Part shown: one piece after another, positions 1 through 10,925 of the stretch | Layout of the letters: each line of letters opens with the position of its first letter | Numbering within the stretch: the stretch's first letter is position 1 | Origin: Hepatocystis sp. ex Piliocolobus tephrosceles | Taxonomy: Eukaryota > Apicomplexa > Aconoidasida > Haemosporida > Plasmodiidae | Reading direction: 5' to 3' | DNA length: 16,435 bases | NCBI GenBank assembly: GCA_902459845.2 | Contig: CABPSV020000055.1 | Span: 1 to 16,435 of the forward strand | Program-made: the position numbers and the translations under genes | The notes under the pieces: generated by a model | Told to the model about the DNA's origin: nothing | Databases searched by the model: none | The model's input: only the letters and a program-made list of their open reading frames with translations

Positions 1-1002
1 AAAAAAAAAAAAACAATAAAAAAAAAAAAAAAATAAATAAATAAATGAATTTAAAAAAGAAAGTAAAAATAACAAAATTAAATACACATACAAAATATAT
101 AAAAAAGCAACTGACGTATATAAATTATAAAAAAAACTTCGGTAGATTAATATATTAAAAATAATTATTTACAATTAAATATATTTATTTAAAAAAAACA
201 AAATAAATAAAATAAAATAAATAATATTAATAGTAATAGTAAAAATAAAATGCCACACTTTTGTATCTCTGGATAGTACCATTAAAAATATGTACATAAG
301 TACATATCGGTAGTTCGTGTATATATGTTATGTTATACATATATGTACACTTATGTATTATTTATTTGTTTAATAAGAACATCATGGTAAATATACAATT
401 TTTACAGTTGTACTGCTAAATAAATAAAAATATATTTTGCTTAGTATTAACTTGCATATATAAATATATGGATCTTTATAAAAACCATTATTAAAAAAAA
501 AAATAAATAAATAAATAATAAATAATAAATAAATAATAAATAAAAAACGATGAGTGTATTAATTCAATAAGATTCAATGTAAATAAACATATATACACAA
601 GTATATACACGTACATATATTTATTTTCTTATTTATTTTCTTATTTATTTTCTTATTTATTTTCTTATTTATTTTCTTATTTATTTTATTTATTCCTTTT
701 TTTTTTTTCTAAGTTTGTGTGTGTATATAAGAATTTATATACCTGTTTGTTTATTGCAAATGAATAAAAAGTGAAAATACAAATTCAATCAATTATGCAA
801 ATATAATAGCATTACTGTTTATATATTTTTATTGATATACATCCGGTTTATACATGGTTCATGTAAATTATCCAGCAAATATATGTAAAAAAATATGCAT
901 ATATATATTTACGCTTACTAGTGTTTAGTACCAAAAAAAGAAAAAGAAAAAAAAAAAAAAAACTTTATTTTCTACATATGCTATACCATCTGATTTAAAA
1001 AT
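1..1002. other. AT-rich non-coding region upstream of the TRAPPC6 gene
   Basis: I find no convincing exon on either strand. The stretch is built from A-runs, TAAA/AAAT-type short repeats, a 12-nt minisatellite at 621-680 and scattered TATA-like tracts. A purine-rich A-run at 934-962 lies about 40 bases before the ATG at 1003. It probably holds the 5' UTR and promoter of the plus-strand gene that starts at 1003, but I recognise no specific motif. Confidence 0.6.
621..692. repeat. 12-nt minisatellite, five perfect units plus a degenerate end
   Basis: The unit TTATTTTCTTAT occurs five times without change (621-680) and then decays into TTATTTTATTTATT. It lies about 310 bases upstream of the TRAPPC6 start codon, in the probable 5' flank. 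No function can be assigned. Confidence 0.9.
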
Positions 1003-1783
1003 ATGAGTGAAAATCAAATCTCTAAAACCAGTTTATTACTGTTAATATATGAAATAATAAACACAAATATAAAACTTTTAAAGTTGAACGAAATTGAAGC
1101 AAGTAGTATTAGTAGTAGTGACAATGACACAATAGGCATGGTAAATAAAAAAAAAGTAGCTAGCCAAAATGTTGAGCACAAAGAAGATGAGGAAAAAAAA
1201 CACGAAGATCGAGTAGATAAACATAAGACTGATAATTTAAAAAATAACAATAAAAATGAAATAAAAAAAAATAAGAATAGAAAAAGTGACCATAGCAATA
1301 GTGACTATAACGATGACAGTAGCGATAACAATAATAATCATAAAGACAAAAGTAAAAAAATAAAAAATGAATCAAATTATTTATTAAACAATAAAGAGGA
1401 AAATTATTATATGAACATTTTATCTAGTAAATTAAAAAATATGGGTAAAGGTATTGGTATGAAATTAATTGAACGTATATTAATATATAAAACTGATATT
1501 ACTGATATTAAAGATATAATAAAATTAATAAGTAAAGACATATGGTTTCTTATTTTTAATAAAAATGCAGATAGGATACAAATGTATAAAAAAGAAACAT
1601 TTATAATTACAGATAATAATATTGAATTCTATTTAAAATATTTGTTATTAGATAATCAAACAAATAATAAAAATTCTTACATTCATTGTTTTTTAATTTT
1701 AATTATTGGTATTATTAAAGGAATATTGAAAAGGTTTAATATTAACGCCTATATAACTTATGTTTTGGCTTATCCGCAGTGTA

Positions 1784-1843
<60 letters not shown>

Positions 1844-2047
1844 TATATATATATATACATACATACATACATGATCATATATAGTGACACATGATTGGTT
1901 TAATTTTTTATTATTTTTAAAATGCTTGTGTTCAAGTTGTCTGTACATTTTTGTACGCTTTTTTTCTACACTTTTTAAATTAATTTTATATTACCCATTT
2001 ATTCTTTTTTTTTAGGCACATTTCAAATAAACATAATTGACAGTTAA
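1003..2047 (+). CDS. TRAPPC6: TRAPP complex subunit TRAPPC6 (Trs33 family), two exons
   Basis: Exons are 1003-1780 and 2016-2047, giving 269 residues. The intron (1781-2015) starts GTAAGT and ends TTTAG, and the split codon T|GC reads Cys260. Trs33/TRAPPC6 is a small Bet3-fold subunit of the TRAPP tethering complex, which acts as exchange factor for Rab1/Ypt1 in ER-Golgi traffic. Visible family signatures are MGKGIGMKLIERI (147-159; human form MGFRVGQGLIERF), ISKDIWFLIFNK (176-187; human ICKDFWTTVFKK), a TDNNIEFYLKYLLL strand-helix region, GIIKGIL (236-242; human GLIRGGL), and the terminal PQCTFQ, equivalent to human PACKFQ, which confirms the splice. Helix 1 is at about 9-27. Residues 30-130 are a Lys/Asn/Asp/Ser-rich insert between helix 1 and the core, so the protein is about 110 residues longer than human TRAPPC6B. 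The ATG is the first in frame and sits in an A-rich leader. TRAPPC3 or TRAPPC5 fit less well. Confidence 0.86.
1786..1840 (+). repeat. T55 homopolymer directly after the TRAPPC6 intron donor
   Basis: Fifty-five uninterrupted T residues follow GTAAG of the 5' splice site and lead into an (AT)n tract and TACA repeats (1841-1872). The tract is wholly intronic. Read through, it would encode a poly-Phe tail before a stop at 1882-1884. Confidence 0.95.
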
Positions 2048-2284
2048 AAAGGAAAACTAAGAAAACCCTGAACGAGGTTTTCGTCATTAATTTTTATTAA
2101 TAAGTATATAAGCAGATAAATATATACATATAAGCTTATAAATATATATATATATATATATATAATTTTTTTTAAACTATGAAGTATGTAGTATGTTGTA
2201 AAATGTTGCGGTAAAAAAAAAAAAAAGGACAATATAAATGGTAATAATTGCAGAAATTGTGATTTTTTTTTACGTAATAGTTCA

Positions 2285-2324
<40 letters not shown>

Positions 2325-2506
2325 ACAAAATTATAAAAGCAATGAGTTATTACACCATATGGACGGATATAGAGATATATATTGACATATAGACTATAGA
2401 TATACAAAAATCACATATACGTATGTCCACAGACACATAGTAACACGTGGACATATAAAAAAAACACAAGTGTACGGGTATGTGTTCATAAGTGTATAAA
2501 AAATTT
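2048..2506. other. Convergent 3'-3' spacer between TRAPPC6 and the RAP gene
   Basis: No coding exon is seen. It contains a 7-bp perfect inverted repeat at 2061-2082 (GAAAACC, 8-nt loop, GGTTTTC) just past the TRAPPC6 stop, an (AT)n tract near 2143-2163, A35 at 2288-2322, and a stretch at 2360-2465 rich in GACATATAGA-like repeats. It must hold the 3' UTR and polyadenylation signals of both genes. I cannot place them. Confidence 0.6.
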
Positions 2507-3929
2507 TCAAATGAATATATCATTTTTTTTTTTTTTTATAACAATTTTTCCTGTATGTTCATCATAAAACTCATATTTACTTAAACCATGACATTTTTTG
2601 TTAAATAAAAAACAATTTTTTAAAGATTGTGTATTTGTTTGACAATTTTGTTTTTGTTGTTTTATTTGATTAGAATTATTTTCTTCATATAATGGTTTAT
2701 TAAATGAAATTGTTTTATTTTGATTTAATAATATACCTTGTTCGTAATCAATAAATATTTGTTGTTTTTTTATTAACGGCTGTACATAATTTACTTGCTC
2801 TTTTTTTTTTTTTAAACTTTTTTTTATTACATTTTCAAATTTCGAATATGTTGGTAATAAATAAAAATTTCTACCTTTTATCAAATTATTTTTATTATTT
2901 TCTTTTATAAGAATATGTTTTTTATTATCACTTTGTGTGTTGTGTTCACCTTCACATGTACCACTCATATGTGTACTACTTTTATTGAATATGATCATAT
3001 TTTTTATTTGTTTTTTTACTTTCTCACTACTTGTTTCATGTTGTTTAGTGCATTTTAAATTATAAAAACAAGTTTTTTCTAAAAACGTTTTTATAAAATT
3101 AATTTTTTTATCTATTGATTCTAAAGCTAAATAGGAATCCTTATCTATGTAATAATATTTCACATTTAATTTGTCCATATGTCTTTTTTTTAAGGCCATA
3201 AATCCATTTAATAAATTTATGTTGTTATTACCAGAACATGTGGTCAGGATTTTTTTTTTTTTTGATACGATATCTACAAAAAAAATATTAGAATTATCTT
3301 TTATAAATAAATCGAATGCATAGGGCTTTTTTTCTTTTAATATTTCATAATGTTCTACATTTAAAAAGTTTAATATATTTGTAAGTTCATCATGTATAAA
3401 ATTATATTTTTTATTTTGACAAAAATTTAAATTTTTTGATATATAAGTTCGTATTGATAAAGGAAGTAGTTTAATATAATCTTGTCTTTCCAAGGCTATA
3501 CTAAAGCATATACTACTTAATATAGTTTTATATTTATTATTGTCCCTATTACTGTTACTATTACTGTTACTATTGCTTTTGTCTTTATTATCTATGTATA
3601 TAAGTTGATGAAACAATTGTTCAATAAAATTATAATCATAAATATTATTAATTATTAATCCTTGTAAAAATATTATTAACTGTTTAGCTGTGAAGCTAGT
3701 TAATAATTCTTGTCCCTTTTTAAGACATAAATTGTAAAAATCATTATTTTTATACTGCACCTTTGACAAATTATGAACAATTAAGCTTAAATTTAAAGCA
3801 GACATATTCCCTATTCTTTTTGTTAAAATATAACATAGTTTGTTAAACAGTTCGTCATCTCTTATTTTTAATTTTCCTGTTGTATAAATGATATTTGTTA
3901 TGTTAACATCGTTTAAGTTTTCACCATAC

Positions 3930-3962
<33 letters not shown>

Positions 3963-6045
3963 AAAAAATTAGTCAAAAAAGGGGAAAAACTAGTCAAAAA
4001 AAAAAAAATTAGTCAAAAAAGGGGAAAAACTAGTCAAAAAAGAAAAAATTAGTCAAAAAAGGGAAAAATTAGTCAAAAAAGAAAAAAATTAGTCAAAAAA
4101 GGGAAAAACTAGTCAAAAAAAAAGGTCAAAAAAAATGGATGATAACACACTATACATTATACGCAATGTATGTATAGACTCTATGCCACACGCTCATGAT
4201 TGCTGTTTCTATTTTTTGTTTGATTTTTATTTTTTGTTCACACTTTGTTACGTACATTTTAAATAGTTCTATACATGTTTGTACAAAGTCTGGGTCATAA
4301 TACAAATTTTTGGAAAGCGAATAAAAAGATAATGACACTGATAGTACGTCAAAATTTTTTATTCTATTTTTAAAAATATTATTTAAATGTTTATATACAT
4401 ATTTATAATAACTTATATCAAATTTAATACGACTTAATATATATACATATAAAGATATATATTTTGTGTCTACTTTTATTTTTTTGATGTTTTTTTTTAT
4501 TTTATAGTTTAATTTATAAAATATTTGTATAGGTATTAAATTCATTTTTACATAATAATAAAGAATAAGTATTAAAACATTCGTATTTTCATAATTTATT
4601 ATTTTTTTTTTATTTATAAAATAAATAATTGATCTTAATATTTTTAAATATGCATTTTTATATTCATCATATTTATTGTTACTACTCAGTTTTTTTAAAC
4701 TAGACACGTTATTAATAACAATTTTTTCGCCATCCATTTTTTTGCTGTCCATTTTTTTGTCATGATCATGCTGTGACATATGTTTCTGCTGTTGTTGTTG
4801 TAATGAGTTGGTGATGTTGTGTTCCATTTTTTTTTCTTTTTCTGGACTATAACTTTTGTTTTTATCATTTAACCTGAACATATCAGTATTGTCATAAAAA
4901 TATTGTACATCATGTTTGTTAAGCTTCCCATTAATTTTACTTAAAAAATATAATAAAGATAACATGTCTAAATAATTAATAGTGCCAATATTTAATAAGA
5001 TATATTTACATATATATAATATATATGCATTTTTAGTATTAAATAAGCATGAATAAGAATATAATATATAACATAATGTACTATTATTTAAATGGTTAGT
5101 ATATATATTTAACATATTAATTTTATTTTTTTTATTTTTTTTTTTATTTAATAATTCAATAGTATATTTGTAATTATCTTCATTTTCGTTTTTGTTTTTT
5201 AACAATCTATTTAATTTATTACTTTTATATACTTTTATATTATTACATATAGAACTTAAAACATTTTTAAAATAAGTATATTTATTTAATTTTATATTTT
5301 TATAACTTATAGCAACTGATAAAAGTAAAAAAGCAGATGACACACTCCCTATATTGTTATTAATATGTTCAAGTAATTTTTTAATAATACTGATTTGTTG
5401 TAAAACATTGAAACTTACTTTAGATTTACTCAAATTTTGTAACTCGTATATAAACATACTTAATTTTATATTATTTTTTATACGTTCATATTCATTCAAT
5501 TTTCTAATACATGTTATTAATATTTGTTCATTTTCTTTATGTATATAACTTTTTGTATAAACTGAAAATATTTTATTACTTTTTAATTCTTTTCTTAATA
5601 TTATTGTATCATTAAATGAAAGCAATTTATTATCCATATTAATAATATTTTTTTTAGTACATAACTTATCATCATTTTTAGCCAACTCATTCCACTTTTT
5701 AGTTGACTTAAAATTATTATTATGTAATTTATTCTGATTATTATTTAAGTTTTCCCATTTTTTAGTTACCTCTGCTTGTCCATTATCCAACTCTCCCCAA
5801 TTATTAGTAAGCTCTTCCCACTTTTTAGCTAGCTCCGATTGGTCATAATCTGACTCATTCCAACTGTTGTGCTCGATATTTACGTTTTTACCTGACCCGT
5901 ACACATTTTGTAAATTCGCTTTCGAAGTTGTTAATTTTTGACAATGAATAGTTGGATAATTGTTTAAAAAATACTGAACAGTTTTAACCAAATTGTAATT
6001 TCGAATTCGTACATAAGTTTTTATATTAAAATGAGCAGGAGTCAT
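2507..6045 (-). CDS. RAP-domain protein with alpha-helical repeats, two exons (about 1101 aa)
   Basis: On the minus strand, exon 1 is 6045-4163 and exon 2 is 3929-2507. The intron (4162-3930) has donor GTATAA and acceptor TTTTTAG, and the split codon GC|G reads Ala628. This is the only donor near the end of exon 1 whose phase opens exon 2. RAP domains are predicted RNA-binding folds expanded in apicomplexans and linked to mitochondrial or plastid RNA. The RAP domain is at about 830-911, with a KPYAFDLFI start, FFVDIV strand, GFMALKKRHMDKLNVKYYYID core and KINFIKTFL helix. Helical repeats of the type seen in RAP/octotricopeptide proteins occur at about 565-594, 633-660, 670-699 and 707-736. 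They straddle the splice junction, which supports one gene. The basic N-terminus (1-40, no Asp/Glu) could be a mitochondrial targeting peptide. Residues 70-132 are three 21-residue repeats with KKW. A SNSNSNSNSN run and a Lys/Asn-rich tail of about 190 residues are also present. The ATG lies just after an A-run. The exact RNA target is unknown. Confidence 0.82.
3961..4128 (-). repeat. Intronic 20-nt minisatellite, eight units
   Basis: On the plus strand the unit is roughly GGGGAAAAACTAGTCAAAAAA alternating with GAAAAAATTAGTCAAAAAA. The AGTC core recurs at 3971, 3992, 4011, 4032, 4051, 4071, 4091 and 4111 (spacings 19-21), with a degenerate GGTC at 4124. The two variants tend to alternate, giving a loose 40-nt higher-order unit. 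The array fills most of the RAP gene intron. In the transcript each unit reads U-tract, GACUAA or GACUAG, U-tract, CCC, which resembles a branch point followed by a pyrimidine tract. Confidence 0.93.
5650..5838 (-). repeat. Three degenerate 63-nt repeats coding 21-residue KKW units
   Basis: Residues 70-90, 91-111 and 112-132 of the RAP protein align with KKW at 74-76, 95-97 and 116-118, an exact 21-residue period. Each unit has the pattern (E/S)xxKKWExLxxNxxxL with charged and Asn positions, and is probably helical. The units lie just after the putative targeting peptide. Their DNA has diverged, so the repeat is old or under protein-level constraint. Confidence 0.85.
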
Positions 6046-6368
6046 TTTTTTTTTTTTTTTTACTCTCTATAACATCACATAGTAAAGATGACAAATACTA
6101 TCACTTATATATATATATATATATATATTGAACTTTAACAAAAACAAAACAACAATATACCATGTCCTTCATACAAACTTTACTATTTAAATTGTTGTAA
6201 TTTTAATTTTTACTAATTTTTATTTTATAAAGTTGTGATTTGTTTTGGCCTTATTTATTTTATTTAAAATAAAAATAACGTCCGTTATTCTTGTGTTAGG
6301 CATCATCCACTATGTACATGTAATTTTACATGGGCAGGCACTTACGTATGAATACATATTTATATATT

Positions 6369-6409
<41 letters not shown>

Positions 6410-6547
6410 AGAGTATGTTATATAGCCAACATTACTAATCAATTTTTTTAAGTAACTTACATCAATTGTGTAATATCCAAATTATTTGCAAAGCAATATG
6501 GATATTTCATTATTCAAAGGTTTATGAAAGATCGTATGATTAATATA

Positions 6548-6581
<34 letters not shown>

Positions 6582-6811
6582 CTAGGTTAGGGTAGGATTA
6601 TGCTAACATGTTGAATTAAAGGTCCCATATAGATAAAGTATTTTCTTTTTACTAATTTTAAAAGAATTAATTATATGTTTATGTGTATATAAATATATAT
6701 ATATATATATATATACATGTGTCCATACTTGTAATATGTGTGAACATACATGCATATTTGACAACAATTTATTTTAACAAGCATGTAAAATGGATTGTGG
6801 TGAAATTAGTG

Positions 6812-6845
<34 letters not shown>

Positions 6846-7378
6846 AATAAATAAAATAAAGGTATATAAACTGAATGATGGTAATTAAAGAGAAAGAAAA
6901 AAAAAAAAAAATAAAGAATTAAAAATAATTTATTTTTTACATTTCAACTGAGCACCTGCGCATATATATACATTTGTTTATTTATTTCTCTTCTGTGTAT
7001 TTTTTAATTAAAATAATGCATGATGGACAAAAAGCCTTGGGATGTGTTATATCTTATGCTAATAAAAAATAAAAGTTACTAATTAACAAATAAGAGACTT
7101 TTTTTTTTTTTTTTTTTAAGTTTATTAACAAAAGGAATGTACATATCATTTTAATATAAAAAAAATAAATAAGCAAACAAATGAATAACTGCAATGATAT
7201 ATAAATGAGTGTATGGGTGAATAGATAAACACGCTTAGTAATAATTAAAAGATTTGTGTCTGTTTTAAACTGTTGTTAATGCATTTTTATAAGTATATAC
7301 TAATGTTTCAATAATTTAAATTAATAAAACAAAAAAGATATAAACGATAGAAAGGTAGTAGAAGGGAGAAATAAAAGA

Positions 7379-7426
<48 letters not shown>
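6046..7426. other. Divergent intergenic region with the RAP and GPI1 promoters
   Basis: The start codons of two divergent genes bound this 1381-base region. I see A-runs at 6374-6407, 6560-6580, 6816-6843, 6897-6911 and 7380-7426, T17 near 7101-7117, and (TA)n tracts at 6109-6128 and 6693-6713. Short ORFs exist but none has intron support or family similarity I can defend. The promoters and 5' UTRs of both genes must lie here. No consensus element stands out. Confidence 0.65.
7380..7426 (+). repeat. A47 homopolymer abutting the GPI1 start codon
   Basis: Forty-seven A residues end directly at the A of ATG 7427 (48 including that base). If transcription starts upstream, the mRNA would carry a long poly(A) leader touching the start codon. 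This ATG was chosen because it is the first in frame, the A-run precedes it, and it opens a frame whose donor phase fits exon 2. Confidence 0.93.
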
Positions 7427-7429
<3 letters not shown>

Positions 7430-10134
7430 AATAATGTAACACATAACACATCCATAGAAAGTTGTTTGAATATATATTTTCCAATTAATTTTAATTGTAA
7501 TAATAATAATAATAAATCAGTTTATTACTTGTATGGAATTTCAAATGAAAACACTTATGTCATAATTGATATTACTGATAAATATGTAATGAAAAAAAAA
7601 AATAAATAAATAAAAAACATATATATAAATATATATATATACATACATGTGTAACTGTTTTTAATTTATAAAAAAAGAAAACACCTTTTACTTGGTATTT
7701 ATTTATTTATTTATTTATTTATCTATTTAGCTATTTATCTATTTTTATTTTTTTCGATTGTTAATATGCATTGTCTACATTTTTCTAATTATAAGTCATT
7801 AATATAAATGTTGTAACAATTTTAATTTTTCTATCCAGTTTTATTCTAACCAAGTTGTTTTTATTTTAACCAAGTTTTTTTTTTTTATTTTTTTTATTTA
7901 ATTTCTTTGCAGATTGAAAAATTTGAAGATTGCAAAAGTAATAACAAAAAGGTAAAATGGGCTTTTTTTCGATTATTAGGAGAAATTGTTTTTATAAATG
8001 ATTTACAACATGTAGCAAAAGATTGTTGTTTTTCAAAAGAAAATAAAAACAATAATAAATTGAATTATTTATATTTTATTTATTATAAAAACAAACCAAG
8101 ATTTATTAAAAAAAATGGAATAACAGAAGAAAATGTAACAAATGCTTTATTTATTTTGTATAATGTAAAAAAATATATTTATAACATTTGTGATGACCAT
8201 GTAAGTAAGTTAACTACAAAAGCTTTAGGAAAAAATGATTATGACCAACATAAACAACAAAAACAGTATGATAATAATGTCCTAAAGGAAGAAAAAAAAA
8301 AAAAAAAAAAAAAATATATATATATAAACAAAAATATAAACCAAAATCTAAACCAAAATCTAAACCAAAATCTAAACCAAAATCTAAACCAAAATCTAAA
8401 CCAAAACCAAGACAAACATAACAGTGAGAGTGATATAGATAATAAATTTAATAATTTACCCACTAGTAGATTAATGTATGATGAAAAATTAGAATTTGAT
8501 TTTTTTTTAATTCAACAACAAATTGACTCTTTTGTTAAAGACAAAACAAATAAAATACTTAACAAAAATGGAAGTTTTTTAAATGAACTGAATGAATTAT
8601 TTTTTTTTCAAAGTGGATCGATAAATATAAATGACATAACTGGTAACAATGGTGATAACAGTAGTGATAACAGTAGTGACGACAGTAGTGAAGACAGTAG
8701 TGAAGACAGTAGTGAAGACAGTAATGAAGACAGTGATGACAATAAAAAGAATATACACAGACAAAACAATAATAAGTTAATATATTACGATTTTACAGAA
8801 AACAAAATATACAAATCATTAAATATGAACAATATACTTAATTTTATTAATAAATGCGATATATATAGTGAAGAAATAAAAAACTATGACACGAATAATA
8901 GTAACAACAATAGTAGTAATAATAAAAAAGAAGAGAGTAAAAAAAAAAAAAAAAAAAAATATATACATATATTATTTTTTTCAATAATTTTTTTATGTAC
9001 CTATATTATTTCAATTATTAATAAAAGTATATATAATATAGTTTACATATTTGAGTTTGTAATAAAAAAAATGTTTCCTACTAGAAAAATATATATATTA
9101 AACTTAATTAAAGAACGTTCATATATATATTCTAAATTGCATTTTATAGTAAATAATTTAATTGAATATAAAAATTCTTTAAAGTATTATAAAAATAAAC
9201 AAATTTTATGTATTCGATTATTTAGTTTATTTTATGATCAATGTTTAGGTATTATCCTATATTTTATATTTTCTTATAATATAATCAATTTGGTTCATAT
9301 ACACGACACAATTAAAAAGTTTTATGACACCAATACGTTAACGTAAGAGATAAATAAACGTGTAAATACATGTTTATCTATATATGTGTATCTATATATG
9401 TGTGTCCATATATGGCCTATCCATTTATGGAGTATCCATGTATGTGTGTATAATTTGTGCAATTTCAAATTCGCTTATTACATCTTAGTTGTTTTTTTTT
9501 AATATTTTTTCTTATAGATCTGTTTTAGGTGCACTGTTACAAAACACATGGGGATTAAAACTAAATAATAACTTTACGTCTTTCATTGGTAGTGTCATAA
9601 TTTCTATATTAGATATTTGGTAAGTGCATGGAGACGACACAATGGGATATATGTTATGTCCATATACGCAAAAAAAAAAATTACTAAATATATGGATAAA
9701 TCATTTTAGTATAATTAATGTATTCTTTTTTTTTTTTTTTTTTTTTTTTTTTTGTATAGGGAACACTTAGAACAACTTTTTTCTTTTAGAGATTATTACA
9801 TATTTGATCTTATAAAGCTTTCTTCCGTTTTAGGTTTATCCTTTTTTCTTTCTTTTTTTATTGACTATATGAACCTTGTAACAGGACATGTACGTAAAGA
9901 TTTAAAAAAAAAAAATAAAATAAAACAAGCGCATAATGTGCTTTATTAATTTTTTAATTTTTTTATGTATTTATTTTTCATATTTTTAAATATGCATACG
10001 TTTATATAAACATTTTTTTTTTTTTTTTTTTTTGTAGGTTGCACTTATTTATTTTTTTTGTAAAAAAACATGTTCAATTTTTCATAATAACATATATTCA
10101 TTATATCTATTGTTTAAGTAAGAATTTTACTTCA

Positions 10135-10168
<34 letters not shown>

Positions 10169-10524
10169 AGAAGATTAAGAAAAAAGATAATACACGATAA
10201 AATATACCATCACAAAACATGCGACTACAAACAGTTCAATAATTAAGTCTTGATTTATTACTAATACGTACATTTGTGTTTATATACATAAATTAATTTA
10301 CACATTGGTACATATAACTTTTACTTCACCAACCCTTCTCTTTTATAGCGGCAAAAAATGGAACATATTAAAATTAAGAGTAGACACAAATTATAATACT
10401 AATGAGGAAGTTATATTGGGTTAGTATATTATATAATAAATTTAAAACAACAATAAGTGGAGCATAAATATATATACACACTCAGTTTAATCTTATACTT
10501 TTGTTCATAATCGCTCATCTATAA

Positions 10525-10556
<32 letters not shown>

Positions 10557-10891
10557 AACTTATAGGTACAGTGTTATTCACCATTTTTATATTTTTGTAC
10601 CCAACTATTTTTATTCTTTTGCTCGTTTTGGGGATTATCCATTTTATTATTGACAGTATGTTTAAAAAAAAAAAGAATAAATGCAACGAAACTGTATGTA
10701 TCAATACACACACATATGTAAATGTATCTTGTAATATATTATTTTATTTATTTTATTTTTTATTTTTTTTCTTAGGATTTATATCATGTTTTATTGTTTT
10801 AAGGACATTAATTATATACACCCCATTTTATATTCTCTTTATGATGCCCAGCAACAATAAATATATCAGCAAAGGAATTAAGTTTACAAAA

Positions 10892-10925
<34 letters not shown>

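Noticed and set aside
2507..3997. RAP-domain ORF as an independent gene starting inside its poly-Phe stretch
   Set aside because: The poly-Phe run is the T-tract of an acceptor and upstream codons are minisatellite. The helical repeats continue into the ORF at 6045-4163 with matching phase.
6245..6451. Plus-strand ORF with a hydrophobic run containing LVLGIIH, as in GPI1 exon 7
   Set aside because: The shared seven residues lie in low-complexity hydrophobic sequence. The surrounding DNA does not align, the ORF needs a non-ATG start, and it ends in a poly-A-coded Lys run. Most likely chance.
6584..6596. AGGTTAGGGTAGG resembles the Plasmodium telomere repeat
   Set aside because: It is a single short match without tandem copies, which chance can explain.
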